A program made the translations under genes and the position numbers. From Stichopus chloronotus (Eukaryota > Echinodermata > Holothuroidea > Aspidochirotida > Stichopodidae): a stretch of DNA of 64,000 nucleotides. Where the stretch lies: contig CM037838.1 of assembly GCA_021234535.1 (NCBI GenBank), forward strand, positions 24,715,969 to 24,779,968. The letters are read 5' to 3'. The notes below the pieces were generated by a model that saw nothing but the letters and a program-made list of their open reading frames with translations, did not search any database and had not been told where the DNA came from. This document shows, piece after piece, positions 46,401-59,700 of the stretch (the stretch's first letter is position 1; each line of letters begins with the position of its first letter).

Positions 46401-49400
46401 AGTGAATGTGTTTCCTATCCTTCGTTTATCTTATTGCAATACCTAATCGTTGTAGAAGTAGACAAAGCTTAATCTCTGTCAACTTTTGGGGCAGAAGCGA
46501 TAAAAACAAGATCAATTTTCCTCCTGGCCCTTTATTCTATTCTGGTGTAAATCATAATATCACCCCTATCTTTTTTTATTCCTAATTGGTTTCCTCCTGA
46601 CGTGTTAATTTGACAGTTTACTGTGTGAACGAATGTCCAATTTTGAGATATCAATTTGCACGACATTCCCACATTAATGTGTTACATCAATAAGTTAACA
46701 ACAGTTCGGCTTGCAGCACAGACCCAGTCAGAAATTGAATTCGCTGATACCTGAAACCATCTCTGGATGACATGGGCCACTACCGGGATGAAAATATTCT
46801 TATTTCAAAACTGTAAGAACAAAATAATCCTGGTAGTAAGAATCCAGAATTGAATTCGGTGGTTGTTTTCATGGAATAAAGAGAACTTTTTCGACAATGA
46901 TGCATCACGATGCATCACACAACTGTTGATGTTTCTGAATGTGTCTGGAGATGGCTTTTCAAACTCGGATTAAAGTAAATTCGGTGAAATCAAAGAGCTC
47001 TGAATATTCGGTTGCTATGTTGAAATTTCCACATATTCCGGTTGTTAACTTCAAACCACCCAATTTTTCCAGGGGAGACTAGTCACCTCCAGTTTTCCAC
47101 TTTTCAGACAAGTACATTTTTTTAAAAATCATCGGAAAATGGGTCTATAAGCTACACATTTCCACAGGGGTGGTTTGAGGTGTTCAATTTCTAGAATTTC
47201 TAGAATTTGAAAGTTAGTAGTTAGAAAATCATGTTTCCGAGACAAAAGACTCAACATTATGAGTGTACGTACCTTACCCCACGTGTCCATGATCCTACTC
47301 CACTTCAGCATCCCTCTCTGTAACTCATTTCACCCCTCCCTAATTTTCCGAGTCTTGGGTCCCCCAAGATACGGTACTTCATTATCTTTGTCATCTATTT
47401 TCTACCTTTTCCTGTCATCTTCAGCTTACCAAGATGATTCAGGGAGTCACCGGTGTTCCCAAAGAGCTCATCGGTAGTAAGTTACCCCATCCCGGTGCCG
47501 AGGCCCACCGTCAGGAATTTCTCAGAGAGGTCAGTATAAACTTACAAACATACCAGTGGCCATGGGTGTCCACATACACACACCCACGCACAAACACACA
47601 CACACAAAATCAGAGAGGGGGGGGGGGGGCAAAAGTTACAATTGATCAGGTCAGAAGAGAACTTCGATACAGTGGTGGTACCAGTCTTTGAGATGGGGGA
47701 ATGAAGGGGGGGGGGGGCAAAAGGTTGCCGTTGAAGGTGGGATAAAAAGTGGAGTAACCAGCCTTTTCTATGGGGGTTGAAGTGGTGGAGAAAGGTTGAG
47801 TTGGGAGTAACCAGCAGATGACACTTTCTAATTGGAGTGTCCTTGTTCATTTAAGCTATGTGTTTTTCATCCTTTAGAATCCAGGTTTTCTTCACTTCCA
47901 CTACGGATTATTTTTCTTCATTTTTTTACACGTTTATGATTTTCCCGGGGGAGGGGGACGGGGGGAGTCAAGCCTACCTAAAATCAGTTAACAGGTGAAA
48001 GAAACGTACTGTAATATTTCTCGTATCTACAGTCTTTCCACAAAGTTTTTGTATATGCTGAGGCAATGAAATTAGCTCTCCAAAATAAGAAGTCCGCCGA
48101 AAAACTGAGCAGGGGCTGATCTTGAATTGTATATTTTTATGATAATGGAGGACTCCTCCCCATGGAACTGTTAATTCATGAACCATTAAAAACAGTAAGT
48201 AGGAAAAATAAAAAAGATATCCATGATGTGTTTAAAGATTTCGTACATGACGAACTATGCGAACACTCATACTTTATATTTTTGCAAGAAATAAGGGCGT
48301 TCTGGTTGCCATTTAATTTGAGAAGTAGGGTATGTGTCATAGGAAAGGTATTCTTGCGACAGCATGTGTACCTGCAACAATGTTGTGGTGCCCACTGTGC
48401 GTATTCCGAGACCGTGTGGCATTCCTTACTGGCTACGAGTTTACTCATAGTCAATATGGTTGTAGGTAGCTTTGAAATTCGTGCTGAAAGTGACGTCATC
48501 GACATCTTTGTCGCACAAAATAGAATCCCCCCCCCTCACCCCTGTGAAAATTTCAGTGCCAGTTTTAGCTTAATTGTTAGATCAAATTTATGACGACGAA
48601 ATGAGATTTGATTGAGATATTTGGAAGTAATACGAGCAAGAAATGTTCGATTTAGTTTTACTTCCCTTTGTAAGTTACTGTTCACAACTATGAAACCTTC
48701 GACGCGTTCAGGAAAGGGCCATACTAGTGTCGACACTTGCGAGAACAGAGTGAAGGCAAACTTTCACGGACAAACAGAAATCTTTCAAAACCTCACCATC
48801 ACCCTTTCGTTCAAGCTTCAAAATGCAATTCAACCAAAACTCGGTATCTCTTGCAGACAAGTAGACTCTGCAGAGTCTGCTTGGGCTGGAAAATTTCTGT
48901 TCCTAATCTTGGTTCCGCCACCCCTAAATATCCATACTGTACTGCTCTTCCGGAAGAGTGATTACTCCCCCCCACTGATCGCTGCCCTCGCTATTAACCA
49001 TAACGTCAAACGTGACTATTCAGTTGTACATAATTATATCGAGTGTCCAAAGTCTTTCCGGTGGACGGCGATCACAGGGAAACGCGATTACTAGATGAGT
49101 GCATATCCTTGGTTGGATTTAAGTACGCTACAGCTCAAATTGTGAGGAATGTATCAAAGGAGGGGAATTCATTCGCCGAGAAAGACTTTGCAAAGTCTAG
49201 CAGACAAGAGGCCCATGCATATTCTAGTAATGTAAGAACCCCCGACCCTTACTCACAGCTCGCTATGTACAGAACAACTGTCAACAGTCATAGTCAGGTG
49301 GTTGCGATTTTGCAACCACATTTCTAGTTGAAGTTGTTCGTTCTGTAACGGGATGGCACTATTTCACTTTTTGTTTCTAGAGATCTTTTCTGTATGGTTT

Positions 49401-50465
49401 CTTACATTTTTTGCATCTTCTGATGTATTTTGCTGTTTAGAATCATCTTATCATCTTATGAAAGACCGGAGAAGAAAGAGCTGGGGGTCGTGGGTGTGAG
49501 TGGTATGACGAGCGAAAGTTGTGACAAAGCAGTAATGACCACTAAACTCTGTTTTCCAGCCATATCGAATGATAGGGTTCACGGATTGTTTAGAAAAAAA
49601 AAAAAAGGGGGGGGGGGGGGAGTTGATTGTTTGCTATGTACCAGTGCTAGCAGTTTCCCCTATATTTTCTGCCTCTGTATCTTCTGTAGGGCTATGATCT
49701 GAAACGAAGCGTTTAAGTTCGCAGCTGGAATGTCATGTTAAGACAGAAAAGTAACTGCTTATAACCTTTTCTTACCTTTGGTAACACCTTGATATTTTTT
49801 ATGCAAGAAACGCCAACTTTTATACGAGCATCAAAATGATATATCAATGCAAAAATGAAGCAACATAGGCCTATACGAGAAAACTGAGACGACTTTTAAA
49901 ATGTTGCTCTGAGTGATGTTCTTGTTTTTAAAACCTCAGAATAATACCGAATCAGTGCTCGTCGACGTCCCTACCTACCATGACATTACCCATGTACCCT
50001 TGTTTCCTTTGCCCCCCCCCCCCCCCACTTCACAGTTTCATGACTTACGGCAATGTCTTGTTTTCCTGTTGGCCCTTTCAGGTTGATAACACTTTGAAGT
50101 CGACCTCCTTGAGTACCGAGGAGAAGAAAGCCGCCATTGGAGAGGCTCGCGCACAGTTCAGGAAATCCCTCGACCAAGTGAAGGGTGCCATGAAAAACGG
50201 GGCGAACCACCAAACCCACAAGCAGATGGAGAAAGCTCTCCAGTCCCGCGCACGCGCAGATGTAATGTCAAAGATGAAGGAGGTCATGAACGACCCCACC
50301 ATCACCCAGGAGGAGAGAAAGCAGAGATTCAATCAGGAGATGAAGAAGGAAATCCATCGTCTGCAGCAACAATACCGCAGACAGGGCTCGGCATCACAGA
50401 AACCTCACCAAGGACATTCCGGATCGGCCCACCACAAGAAGACAAAGGCTTCGAAAAAAAAGTGA
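43399..50465 (+). CDS. Unrecognised secreted, cysteine-free, helical three-repeat protein (four exons)
   Basis: Gene-level entry; joined exons 43399-43488, 45532-45693, 47425-47529 and 50082-50465 give 246 residues. Seen: ATG in good context (GGCACCATGA), a signal peptide (MKIAILFMALMGVALT), then about 230 residues with no cysteine, rich in Lys/Glu/Gln, and a His/Lys-rich basic tail (HSGSAHHKKTKASKKK). Three related helical segments share a core: LSEEEKKRRL, LSTEEKKAAI and ITQEERKQRF, each followed by a long charged amphipathic helix. All three introns are phase 0 with good GT-AG sites. The spacing suggests duplication of a unit of about 40 residues. I know no family with this pattern; it could be an extracellular matrix, binding or mineral-associated protein, but no function is claimed. 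Extra phase-0 exons in the large introns cannot be excluded. A polyadenylation signal follows closely. Confidence 0.85.
45532..45693 (+). CDS. Secreted protein exon 2
   Basis: Acceptor TTTTGTTGAAG and donor CAG|GTCAGT; 54 codons, phase 0 both sides. A Gly/Ala/Pro start, then helix TAYEKFITLAAEVEADESLS and EEEKKRRLASIHHQ (repeat 1). It lies in a region of higher GC than its surroundings, as expected for coding sequence. Confidence 0.86.
47425..47529 (+). CDS. Secreted protein exon 3
   Basis: Acceptor ATCTTCAG and donor GAG|GTCAGT; 35 codons, phase 0 both sides. Encodes LTKMIQGVTGVPKELIGSKL and PHPGAEAHRQEFLRE, linking repeats 1 and 2. Confidence 0.86.
47574..47606. repeat. CA-rich microsatellite
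   Basis: Imperfect (CA)n next to a G run in intron 3 of the secreted-protein gene; a second G run lies at about 47707-47717. Confidence 0.8.
47607..50081 (+). other. Remainder of intron 3 of the secreted-protein gene
   Basis: About 2.5 kb. Several overlapping ORFs on both strands (48162-49330) have no recognisable domain and clash with one another. G and C runs lie near 49607 and 50012. Confidence 0.4.
50082..50465 (+). CDS. Secreted protein exon 4: repeats 2 and 3, basic tail
   Basis: Acceptor CCCTTTCAG; 127 codons and TGA. Contains STSLSTEEKKAAIGEARAQF (repeat 2), DPTITQEERKQRFNQEMKKE (repeat 3) and a tail of His, Lys, Ser and Gly. Confidence 0.9.
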   Translation, partial: VDNTLKSTSLSTEEKKAAIGEARAQFRKSLDQVKGAMKNGANHQTHKQMEKALQSRARADVMSKMKEVMNDPTITQEERKQRFNQEMKKEIHRLQQQYRRQGSASQKPHQGHSGSAHHKKTKASKKK

Positions 50466-50525
50466 AAAACAAAAGATCCTTGATCCAAGTTGTTTGAAAA
50501 AAAAAGAGAAATGTAGATAGGGAAT

Positions 50526-50531
50526 AATAAA
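50526..50531 (+). terminator. Polyadenylation signal AATAAA of the secreted-protein gene
   Basis: Canonical hexamer about 60 bases after the stop codon, which implies a very short 3' UTR. Confidence 0.75.
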
Positions 50532-51879
50532 GTTGTTAGAATCGAAAATATTTATTACATTGGCTAATTTGTTCGTAAATCGTAAAATTTCTTCCACAAA
50601 ACTAATGGCAATTTAAGGGGCTCTTAAATGAAAGTGCATGTATATACATATTATTTCGTTCACTGAAGGCACTTCAAAGCCCAAACCAATACCTTGTTCA
50701 GAACTCAGGGTGATCGTTGTTTGAAAAAATGACAGCTCTAAACAAGGAAGAGATTTCCAGTAGGTTGCCCTCAAGATTACAAAATGTCATTCGACACCGG
50801 CAAATAACCTGCACTAAGTCTTTGTTGTTCTTTAAAACTGACCTGTTTAATTAACCCGTCAGTGAAAAATTTAAATTTCGTTTATTGCAGATTTACTTTT
50901 AAATATTGTGGAAGTAAAGATCACGTTGTAATGTTGCTAGTTAAAGACAGCCTAGTCAAGATTATGAAGAGATACAAAGAATATTCAAATCAAGTATAGT
51001 TGTTTCTGAGTGGTATCACAGATTTACCATAATGCAATGCACCTCTGTGAAATTGATATTTCGTAAAAAAAAACGTAATTTTAACGGAAGATGCTATTCA
51101 GATATGGTTTGTTGCAAACCAACTAGAGAAAAGCTTTCAAAATTTTTAATAAAATTTCGACATTCTCCATCGGCAAATCCCTTAAAAGGTTAAAGGGATT
51201 TGGCCGGTGAAGAACGTCGAAATTCGAAAACGTCGAAAAAGGGGGATTGTAATGGGGGGGGGGGGGGAGTGGAATGGGGGTGCCACATCAGTTACATCAC
51301 ATACAATAATTCGCTTATTAATTTCTAACTGACTTTCCTCTTTTACACCAATGTATGTAATATCATATTGTCCTTTGTGAATATTTCTCCCCTGGACTAC
51401 TTATTCGCTGCCACCACATACACGGCCCTGATCTTCAAGGACAAAAAGACCCCCTAAGTTTGAAAGATTTCCCGTTTATTGTGCCAAAGGGTCAAAGGTT
51501 ATGAAGATAGCCCGTTGAATAGTTTGGATCAACACTGAAACAGTCTAGGAAACTTAAGTTTGTTAATTTCGTTCTTTGCCTTTCGCCATCTCGTTAAATG
51601 AGATGACGTCATAATATTTAGTAATTTTATGACATTCTTGAACTTACAAATTGAATAAACATTTTTGCTGTCATGTAGAAAATACCGAGTCTTTGTTTTG
51701 CTTCCTTATATTCATCATTCCAATGTCAGTGACTGATTTTGCTGACAACGTGAACAACTTTATTTCACGTTGTTTTAAAGACTTACCGAGGAAATAATTT
51801 AATTAACTTTTCAACCAGGGGGCGAATCTAATATTTTTTTTAAAGTGGGGGGAGGGGTCGGTACAACGTAACAAGTCAC

Positions 51880-52555
51880 ATTTACTACTATCTAAGCAGG
51901 GCGCCACTGTCGGGGTGGGGCAGACAATCTTGGCTTTTACAAGCAACCAGATGGCCGAAAACGGCACTCTCCTACTGTTCGAAGCTACATTTAAACCAGC
52001 CTTGAAAAAGAGATCTCATGCCTGCAATTTCTCAAGTACTATCTCTCTTAGCACTATCTTAGCAGAGCGTCCTGAAGAAATGTTGGCAGTACACACCCCC
52101 AGATGGCCGGAAACGGCACTCTCCGAGTGTTTTCAGCTGCATGTAACCAGCCTTGAAAAGGAGATCTCATGTCTGCAATTTCTGAGAAACTATCTTTCTT
52201 ACCACTATCTAAGGGGAACGCAACCATCAGATAGCACCGAGCATACAAATAAACATTTTGTTTTTCAAATCCCCACCCCCCACAATCCCCACCCCACCCA
52301 AGTCCCCCCATCAGATGGTCGGAACGGGCACTCTCCGAGCGTTTTAAGCTCTGAATGTAACCAGCCTTGAATAAGAGATCTGATGTCTAGAATTTTTCTT
52401 AGTGGAGTGCTATCTAAGCGGAACCCCACCAACATTGGCGCGGAGTGAGCAAGAAACATCGACTTTACAAGTACCCCAGAAGACGGGAAATGGCACTTTA
52501 ACTTGGATGTAACTAGTCTTGACAAAGAGATCTCATGCATGCCTGTAACCGCTCA
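51880..52555. repeat. Four-copy diverged tandem repeat, 152-212 bp units
   Basis: The block 'cagatggccggaaacggcactctcc' recurs at 51948, 52100, 52312 and (decayed) 52477. Each is followed by 'agctncatgtaaccagccttgaaaaagagatctcatg', 'ctgcaatttct' and 'actatctnag'. The overlapping ORFs on both strands are repeat translations. Confidence 0.88.
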
Positions 52556-53021
52556 ATTAATGAAAAGAAAAATCAATCTATGAAAAATGGTAATACATAT
52601 CAGATTTGTTGAAATGATATAAGAATAGTACAGGATTGCGCATCCTCTTTCATTTACTCTTTGGCCTCCACTTTTTTTTCACTGGGCCTTGGCCCCAAGG
52701 TTCAGCCCCAGTATTTCCTCTGTAACTGGTTTTAGGTTTGGGACATTCGCTGAGGGAGGGGGGGGGGGGGAACCCAACTCCCATGACTTAGATTCTAGCT
52801 AGAATTGTGGGAAGACTTAGCGGAGGGCCACCATCGGTTGGGACGGAGCGTGCCAGATAATATTTTAAATAAGAATACCCCATAGATCGCCAGAAATCTT
52901 CTTCACGGGCTCCACAGTCGCTCTTTGCACCCTTGCGACGCCCCTCAAAAACCCGTTGCTTAAGTTCACGGCTCCATACTTCCCGGGCACGCAGCTTGCT
53001 GCGATTTGGTGTAACAATTAT

Positions 53022-53739
53022 GCAGTGGCGGCGCCAGAATATCAGACTTGGGGGGCAAACTGAGGGCAGAGGAAAGTGTTGGGGGGCAAAGATTTTCGCG
53101 CGCAGCGCGAAACCGAGCACGAAGCTCGAGGCGTTGCGGGTGGGGTCCACGGGCCCGGCTTAGGGCCCCTGGTGGGGTCCAGGGGGAGAAGCCCCCGGAA
53201 GCTCTGAGGTTTTAGCATATCTCTGGGTGGAAAATTAAGCCCCAGGAGACGTATTTTAATTATTTTTATGTTATTTTTTCGGTTGACCGTACTCCAAGGT
53301 TCCCAACTTTTTTCTTTGGGAGTACCATTTCACATTTACGCGGTGCCACCGAGTACACACACACATATAGGCTACATACACTTCCATTCCATTCCTATAT
53401 TTAGGAAAGCAACGACATTCCTATATTTAGGAAAACAACCACCTACCCGCCCTTCCTTTATGCTGGACGGTTAACATTCCAGAGAAAATTGGTCTGACCA
53501 GGCTGGCCTACTGTTGAAATGCCTACGGGCATGATATGAAAACATGGTTCCCCGGAAGCTGTTCTTATTCAGTCCAATACCAATACATAGTTTTGTGATT
53601 AAATTAATTTTGGATGAGTACAAGATCTGATTGGGAAGGGTGAGAGCAATTGAGAGGCAACGGGGGGGGGGGGGGGGCGCAAGGAAACAATCTGGAGGGG
53701 CAAATTCTCCCTCATCCCCCCACGTAGCGCCGCCACTGC
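53022..53739. mobile_element. 718-bp non-autonomous DNA element with TIR and 6-bp target duplication
   Basis: The left end gcagtggcggcgc (53022-53034) is the exact inverse of the right end gcgccgccactgc (53727-53739). Both sides are flanked by AATTAT (53016-53021 and 53740-53745), a target-site duplication. The inside has 'gcgcgcagcgcgaaaccgagc' and 'gggtccacgggcccggcttag' blocks, a C/G run and no transposase. Confidence 0.88.
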
Positions 53740-56700
53740 AATTATGAGAGTACAATTGCATTATTTCCTTTTACAAAATACAGATTATTCCTCAACTATT
53801 CAGCGAAACAATATTTTTGGTCTACCTTTGGGGGTGGTCAGGTCCCCCCCCCCCCGCTTTATATCCGCCAACCGGGGATTCTTAGACTTTCTTCAGTCCT
53901 CAAGGGAACGTGAAACCGCCATTTTTAACTATTGCGATATTATTACTGGAATAAGATTTTATCTCCTACCTCCTGACAAAGTCACTGAACATTTCGACTG
54001 CGTCGACTGCTGTCAAAAAGTGCAAAACAGATGACGCAAATTCTTACAGTGTAAAATAGTAAATTGTCCTAGCTGGGCCCTCTACCCCGTAGAAGTATAA
54101 TCAGTAAAGTACAATTTAATTAGAAAAGTTGATTGGTATAATGTAGTTCAATTTATGACCCCCCCCCCCTCCTCCTCAATGAGTATGTTGATCACAACGG
54201 TGTTTGGTGAAACTCTCTGTAAGCTATTTTGAACATTGAAAAACAGTACCGTTCGTCTAAAACATAAAGACAACCACTGAAAGTCAGTCGCCGGTAATAC
54301 ATAGTTATTTTCTCGTCTTCTTTATTGGGTCTGGATAATCACAAATAACAACTTTGGAATTAGAAATCTCACACACAGACGCGGTCACTGAAAATGAAAA
54401 TCGTTTTCTTATTTGATAAAAAAAATAAGGCCGAAAGGAACAATTCTTGCAATATTTTACATGTTCACTTCTTTTACTCACTTCATCTGTTGATAATACT
54501 TAGGATCTAAATATCTCAAAAAGAAAAAAAAAACAGCTATAGTGCATCGATAATGTTACATTAAGTTCCTTTGTGGTTATTCTTAACGTTTTTTTACATT
54601 CCCCCTTGTGACTAAGGACGATTATGAAAAAAAAAATGGAATTAAGTATAATACTGATCAAAAATCAGTCACCCCATCGGAATAATAACCTGTGTCACAC
54701 TGTGTCACACTGAATATTCACAGGATAACACAGACACCGTTGAAAAAAATTATACTTGCACATAGGTGTTAGCTGTTTGTGACTGTATGGAGGATATTAT
54801 AAAAGGCTCATTACTTCGTTGTAGGTAAAATTGAAAGATCTCTGTAATTAACAATTATGTACAAAATGTAAATGTTTCAACAATTAACGACCGTCCAACA
54901 ACTGAACAACAATCCCAACATCTGTATTCCAGTAATCTAAGGGAGTACATGATTTATCTACTCTTATTTTTTTTTTCTTTTAGGAGGGGAGGAACACGGG
55001 ATACAATTGAACCTCAAATCAGATGACAGAAGGATGTAATCAAACCTTTCAGAGATTTAACTGTTTGTGGGAAAAGATTCTTGGAAAAAAATAATGGCAG
55101 GGGAGCCAGGAACTGTTGGAGTTGACTTTTTTTACCAAAAAGATAATTAAAAGTTTTGAAATGATTAGCAAAATGAAACATTCACGATCATTCAGATAAT
55201 TCAGATCCAGATCATTCATTCAGATTGATATTAATAAATATTGCCCCCCCCCCAAAAAAAAACAACTTAGAGACAAATTGGGGGAACAAACAGACTGAGG
55301 TGGGGTTCCTTTTCCATGTTATTAAGTGATATATGAGCATAAAAAGAGATCACAATGCTAATTCCAAAGAACCATTTTGGACATGTCTTACGACAAAGTG
55401 AACCTGAAATTTGCCAACCAAAATTTCGACCGATACAAGCTGAATAATTAAACGGCAATCAATTCAATTGGATCTCACTCTATAACTGATGTAATAACGA
55501 TACTTTAGCAAAAATTATATTGGAACCGGTGCTTAAGTCTTTTCACATTAGCAAATTGGTTTTGATTTCAGTTTAGTTTTTTGTATCACCAAACCAGTTC
55601 AGATATCCAACGACCTGTTTTTAAGTTCATACGACCAGCCGTGCCCTATATACTGCATTCTCAAAAGCGACATCTCTTTATTTGTCCTGGATTCAGTATG
55701 GATTATCCATTGTATGTCCCCGATACACGATGACAAAACTTGAAGATTCTCTTTGGATTCCTTGGAGCCTTAGATGCGTCCTATTGATCACATATCCTTT
55801 CTTTTCACTGCTGATGATGTCACAGATTAATTCGGATCAATTTTGCATCCAAACTGACCGGTCAGCCATTAACGAGAAGAACTACTTCAAAACTCTTCGC
55901 CGTATACCGAGAGAGCTCGTCTCCGATAATCAGATGGGACTATTCGCTTGCAACTTCATGCCATTCATAATGGGTGAGCATGTTCCCTTGCTGGATAAAT
56001 GCCAAGAAACAGCTAGAAGAATCATTTTTTGAGATTTGTTTTGGCTATTCTTTAGGTTAGGATGTTTGACCTTCCTCATCTCTCCATCCTCCAATCAAAG
56101 GTAGCGACTGGATTGTACTTTTTATACTTAAATACGACAGACAAGAATAGGAAGAAACATACTTAGGGTTGCTCCATGAGAAATGATACAATCTATGGCA
56201 AACACCCAGACATATGTACAAGTATGAATATATGTTTGTATTTATTTGACTTTATACGGCCATTTGGCAACATTCCAAGATCCTCTCTACATTCACCTCT
56301 CTTCATATACTACCATGGTCTGCATCTGTTCATTGATAAACTGTCACACAAGGTTTTGCCACAAAGTGAAAAGAAAAATAACTGCCTTTGTGAACTCCAC
56401 TTGACAGAAATTTCAAGCGCACTATTGACAGAGATAAATAATCCATCGAATATTCCTAACCACAAACCAATCACAAAAATCCAAATAAGACAAGGAGAAA
56501 ACAGAAAAGATAAACATTTCATTGATGTGTTTGCCTGTACTCCATATTTACCTCCACTTTCACAATATCTCTCTCACTCGAGTTGCAATCGAGAGCGACT
56601 ACGGTGAGCGACGAGACGACCACTGACGACGTGATGCTAACCATGTATTAGAAGTACTGGCAACTTGTTGAGAAAATGGATCCAACTATCAAATTTTACA

Positions 56701-59700
56701 AAAGTTTATTTTTGTGAAAAAGAGGTATTAGTAATCGCAATTGTTATGCGACAATTTATCTCATAAACTACTTTATTACCTACTTTGAAAGAATACAAAT
56801 GGCAAATTGTAAGTTAAGGCCATGAAGATACTACATAGCAAATGGAAATTTTCTGAAGGCAAAAAGGAGAGAAAGAAAAAACAAAAACAAGACACACACA
56901 AAGTGATGAAAACTCAGTCATATAAATACAAAAATCAAGTTGAAAATATTTGTTGGTTCATTATCAAACTGACATTCTAGTTTGGTACTACACAACAACG
57001 TGCATATCTGTACATAATTGCGATAAATATTTAATTTTACCGAAGTTTTGGAAGGGGGATTGACGGAATTGGTAGGTACAAAGTTTGGATCGGAAGGATG
57101 AAGGTAGTGGGACAGTCAGGGCGTCAGCAGAAAGGATGGAGAAAGCGACACTGAAAAGGGAGAGCTACATGTTTATTGGTCCTACATAGTGGCATGCTAT
57201 AACTTGCAAAAGAAACACTTAACAGCTATTTCACCATGAGTTCCCACCCTACAATGACGTTGAAGCTCAGTGTGATGAAACTAAAATATAAGCCATTCAC
57301 AGTGAACAGCATGTAATGGTGGTTCCGCTGTAACTCTTTATGTCATTTCCAATATCATGACCACTGCTCTTCTCTTCATGCTTCATGACAAAAAATCATA
57401 TTAAAGCAACTGTTTTGTCTTTTCTACTCTCTTTTGTTTTTACTAGCTCAAATTTGTATCACATATCCATCTACATCTCTGTGCATAAAAGTAAAAAATT
57501 AAGTTCATTGGCTTTGCTTGTTCAGCGATTTATAGTTTTACATGTCAGCATATATAATTGATATTTCTATATTACAGGATATGGGGTTTATCGGATGGTT
57601 ACTATCAATGAAAGACTTACCCAGATAAAGGTTAAAAATGTCAAACTCTGGAAATCATTTGTCTCACACTTTCACCTCAATAGAAAATATACTTAATACT
57701 GGAAAGATTTATAGATTAAATACTCTACAATAACTGCATAATTGACCTGTAAAATGTATAGTGTTACAGAGCTATTTTGTTTTAGAATGTCCGTCTTTGT
57801 CCATCTCTACCACCTCAACCATTGCATCTTCACTCTATTTCGAAAATGGTCAAAGCATCCGACAGCGTTACTAAAAATTAGGAAGTGGAATTTACAAAAA
57901 TTTCACATTATGACTGGGAGAATATTACTGGGAGATTATTTTTTTAAGTACCCCTTGGCTCATTATTAGGGACTCCAAGTTGCGCATCTTTTTTATTCAA
58001 ATTTTTGCATGTAATTCCCTCCACCAATATGCTTTCCCATTAAATGGGGGGAAAAAAATGACTAAGATCTTTGACCTATAATGACCATCGACAGGTCAAA
58101 CTGCGGCATCATCTCCTTTGGGATTGCACTTTTGCTTCACCACTTTATCGCAATGCAGAAGAGCGATTTTTGCTTTGGCTTCTATCTATTGGTTTCTATT
58201 TGCTATCATCTCTGTCATCCTTAAATGTTATTTACACATGGCAACATCAATATATCATTCTATTAGATCATCCTGCAGGACACACTCACTAATAGTTGGT
58301 TCAATTTACAAAAAGGATTTTTAAACCATTACATCATAACTGTTACTACAATCAGTACTTAAAATAGTTACACACCTGTTCATCTCTGCAACTTTTTTAC
58401 ATTTAACAAAAGTAATTATTAGACTTATATTCTACATTCTCTTAATTATCAGCGTTCTATGATAACGAGCTTCCCTGTAATAGCGACGCAAAGGCCGTTT
58501 TTCTTCTCCGAATAATTTAAAGATACAACTAAAAGGCAATGAGAAAAGAAAACATGGTCCCTGAATGAGAAGGCAATCCCCAACATTTGGGGGAGATGGA
58601 AGTTACTTGATTTTGTAAGGATAAATAAAATTGAAGTTGATGCAAACAAAAAGTACCTTCCCCTCTCATTGGCAAGGAGACATGAAAGCTACTGACTTGG
58701 AGAGTTATCGACAAAAGGGAACAAAAACAGACATATTTTTAACAAAATCTCTCAATCTCTTTGGTAAATAAGGATCTGAAAATGGCTTAAATATAACTCA
58801 CACATTTACTAAACACATTCATCCTACAACATTACAACTGTTGGCAACATGATTCATACATTTTAATTTGGTGGATGGAAAGAGGGAGGATCGAGGATAA
58901 CAAAACAGTCAGACAGTCGCTTATGTAAGGCTATACCTCCTTGGCATCGCTTACAACGCACCGTGTACCAGCTTACCAAGCTATCTGGGGAGGTTACTCA
59001 GCGCTGACATTCATGCCAAGGTAGGTAACGATAAAATCTTTTGATTTTGTTGAACAGATGAGACTATTCAGGTCCCATTCAAACACTGTGAGAAAGAATC
59101 TCAAATCACGTTCTGTGGTACCACACTCTCCTGACTATACTTAAAAAAACACTACATACAGTATACATTATCAACACCCTACTACAGAATGGGATATGAT
59201 GAACGAAAAATTTTTCTTAACTCTTTTCACTTTCTCCCTTTTGATTACAAGACAAAATCAGGGAAGAGATGATGAAATAAAAGATAACTATGATGCTGAA
59301 GATGATGGTGGAGATGTTCCTGATGTAAGCCAAAATGGTTGACCAAAGTCACTCTACCTAAGAACAGGAAAAGTACTCGACCTCCAAAGTGGTTTCAAAT
59401 GAAAACATGAAATACTATAAAATGATCTACTACTTTTGTGGAAAAGAAATGAAAAAAAAAACGAAGGAATTCCTACCGACACTTTGATGAAGGGGTCCAA
59501 AAAAACTATGATGAAGGGGTACCAAAACTTTGATCAACAAATGAAGAGGACCAACATTTCAAACAACCACAAATTTTCATCACAAGTGATACAGACACCA
59601 TTGACCTTGTACCGCTGCTTGTGACATGGGTCAAACATGACTGAACTGAATCAAGGCAGACAGATTCACAAGATAAATCTATCATCACCACACTAGAACA

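Noticed and set aside
48162..49327. Several ORFs of 94-160 residues on the plus strand and 109 on the minus
   Set aside because: They overlap one another, have no recognisable motif, and lie inside an intron of the secreted-protein gene.
55682..56607. Two neighbouring plus-strand ORFs (116 and 143 residues)
   Set aside because: No motifs, no joining splice sites that extend the frames, and base composition like the flanking non-coding DNA.
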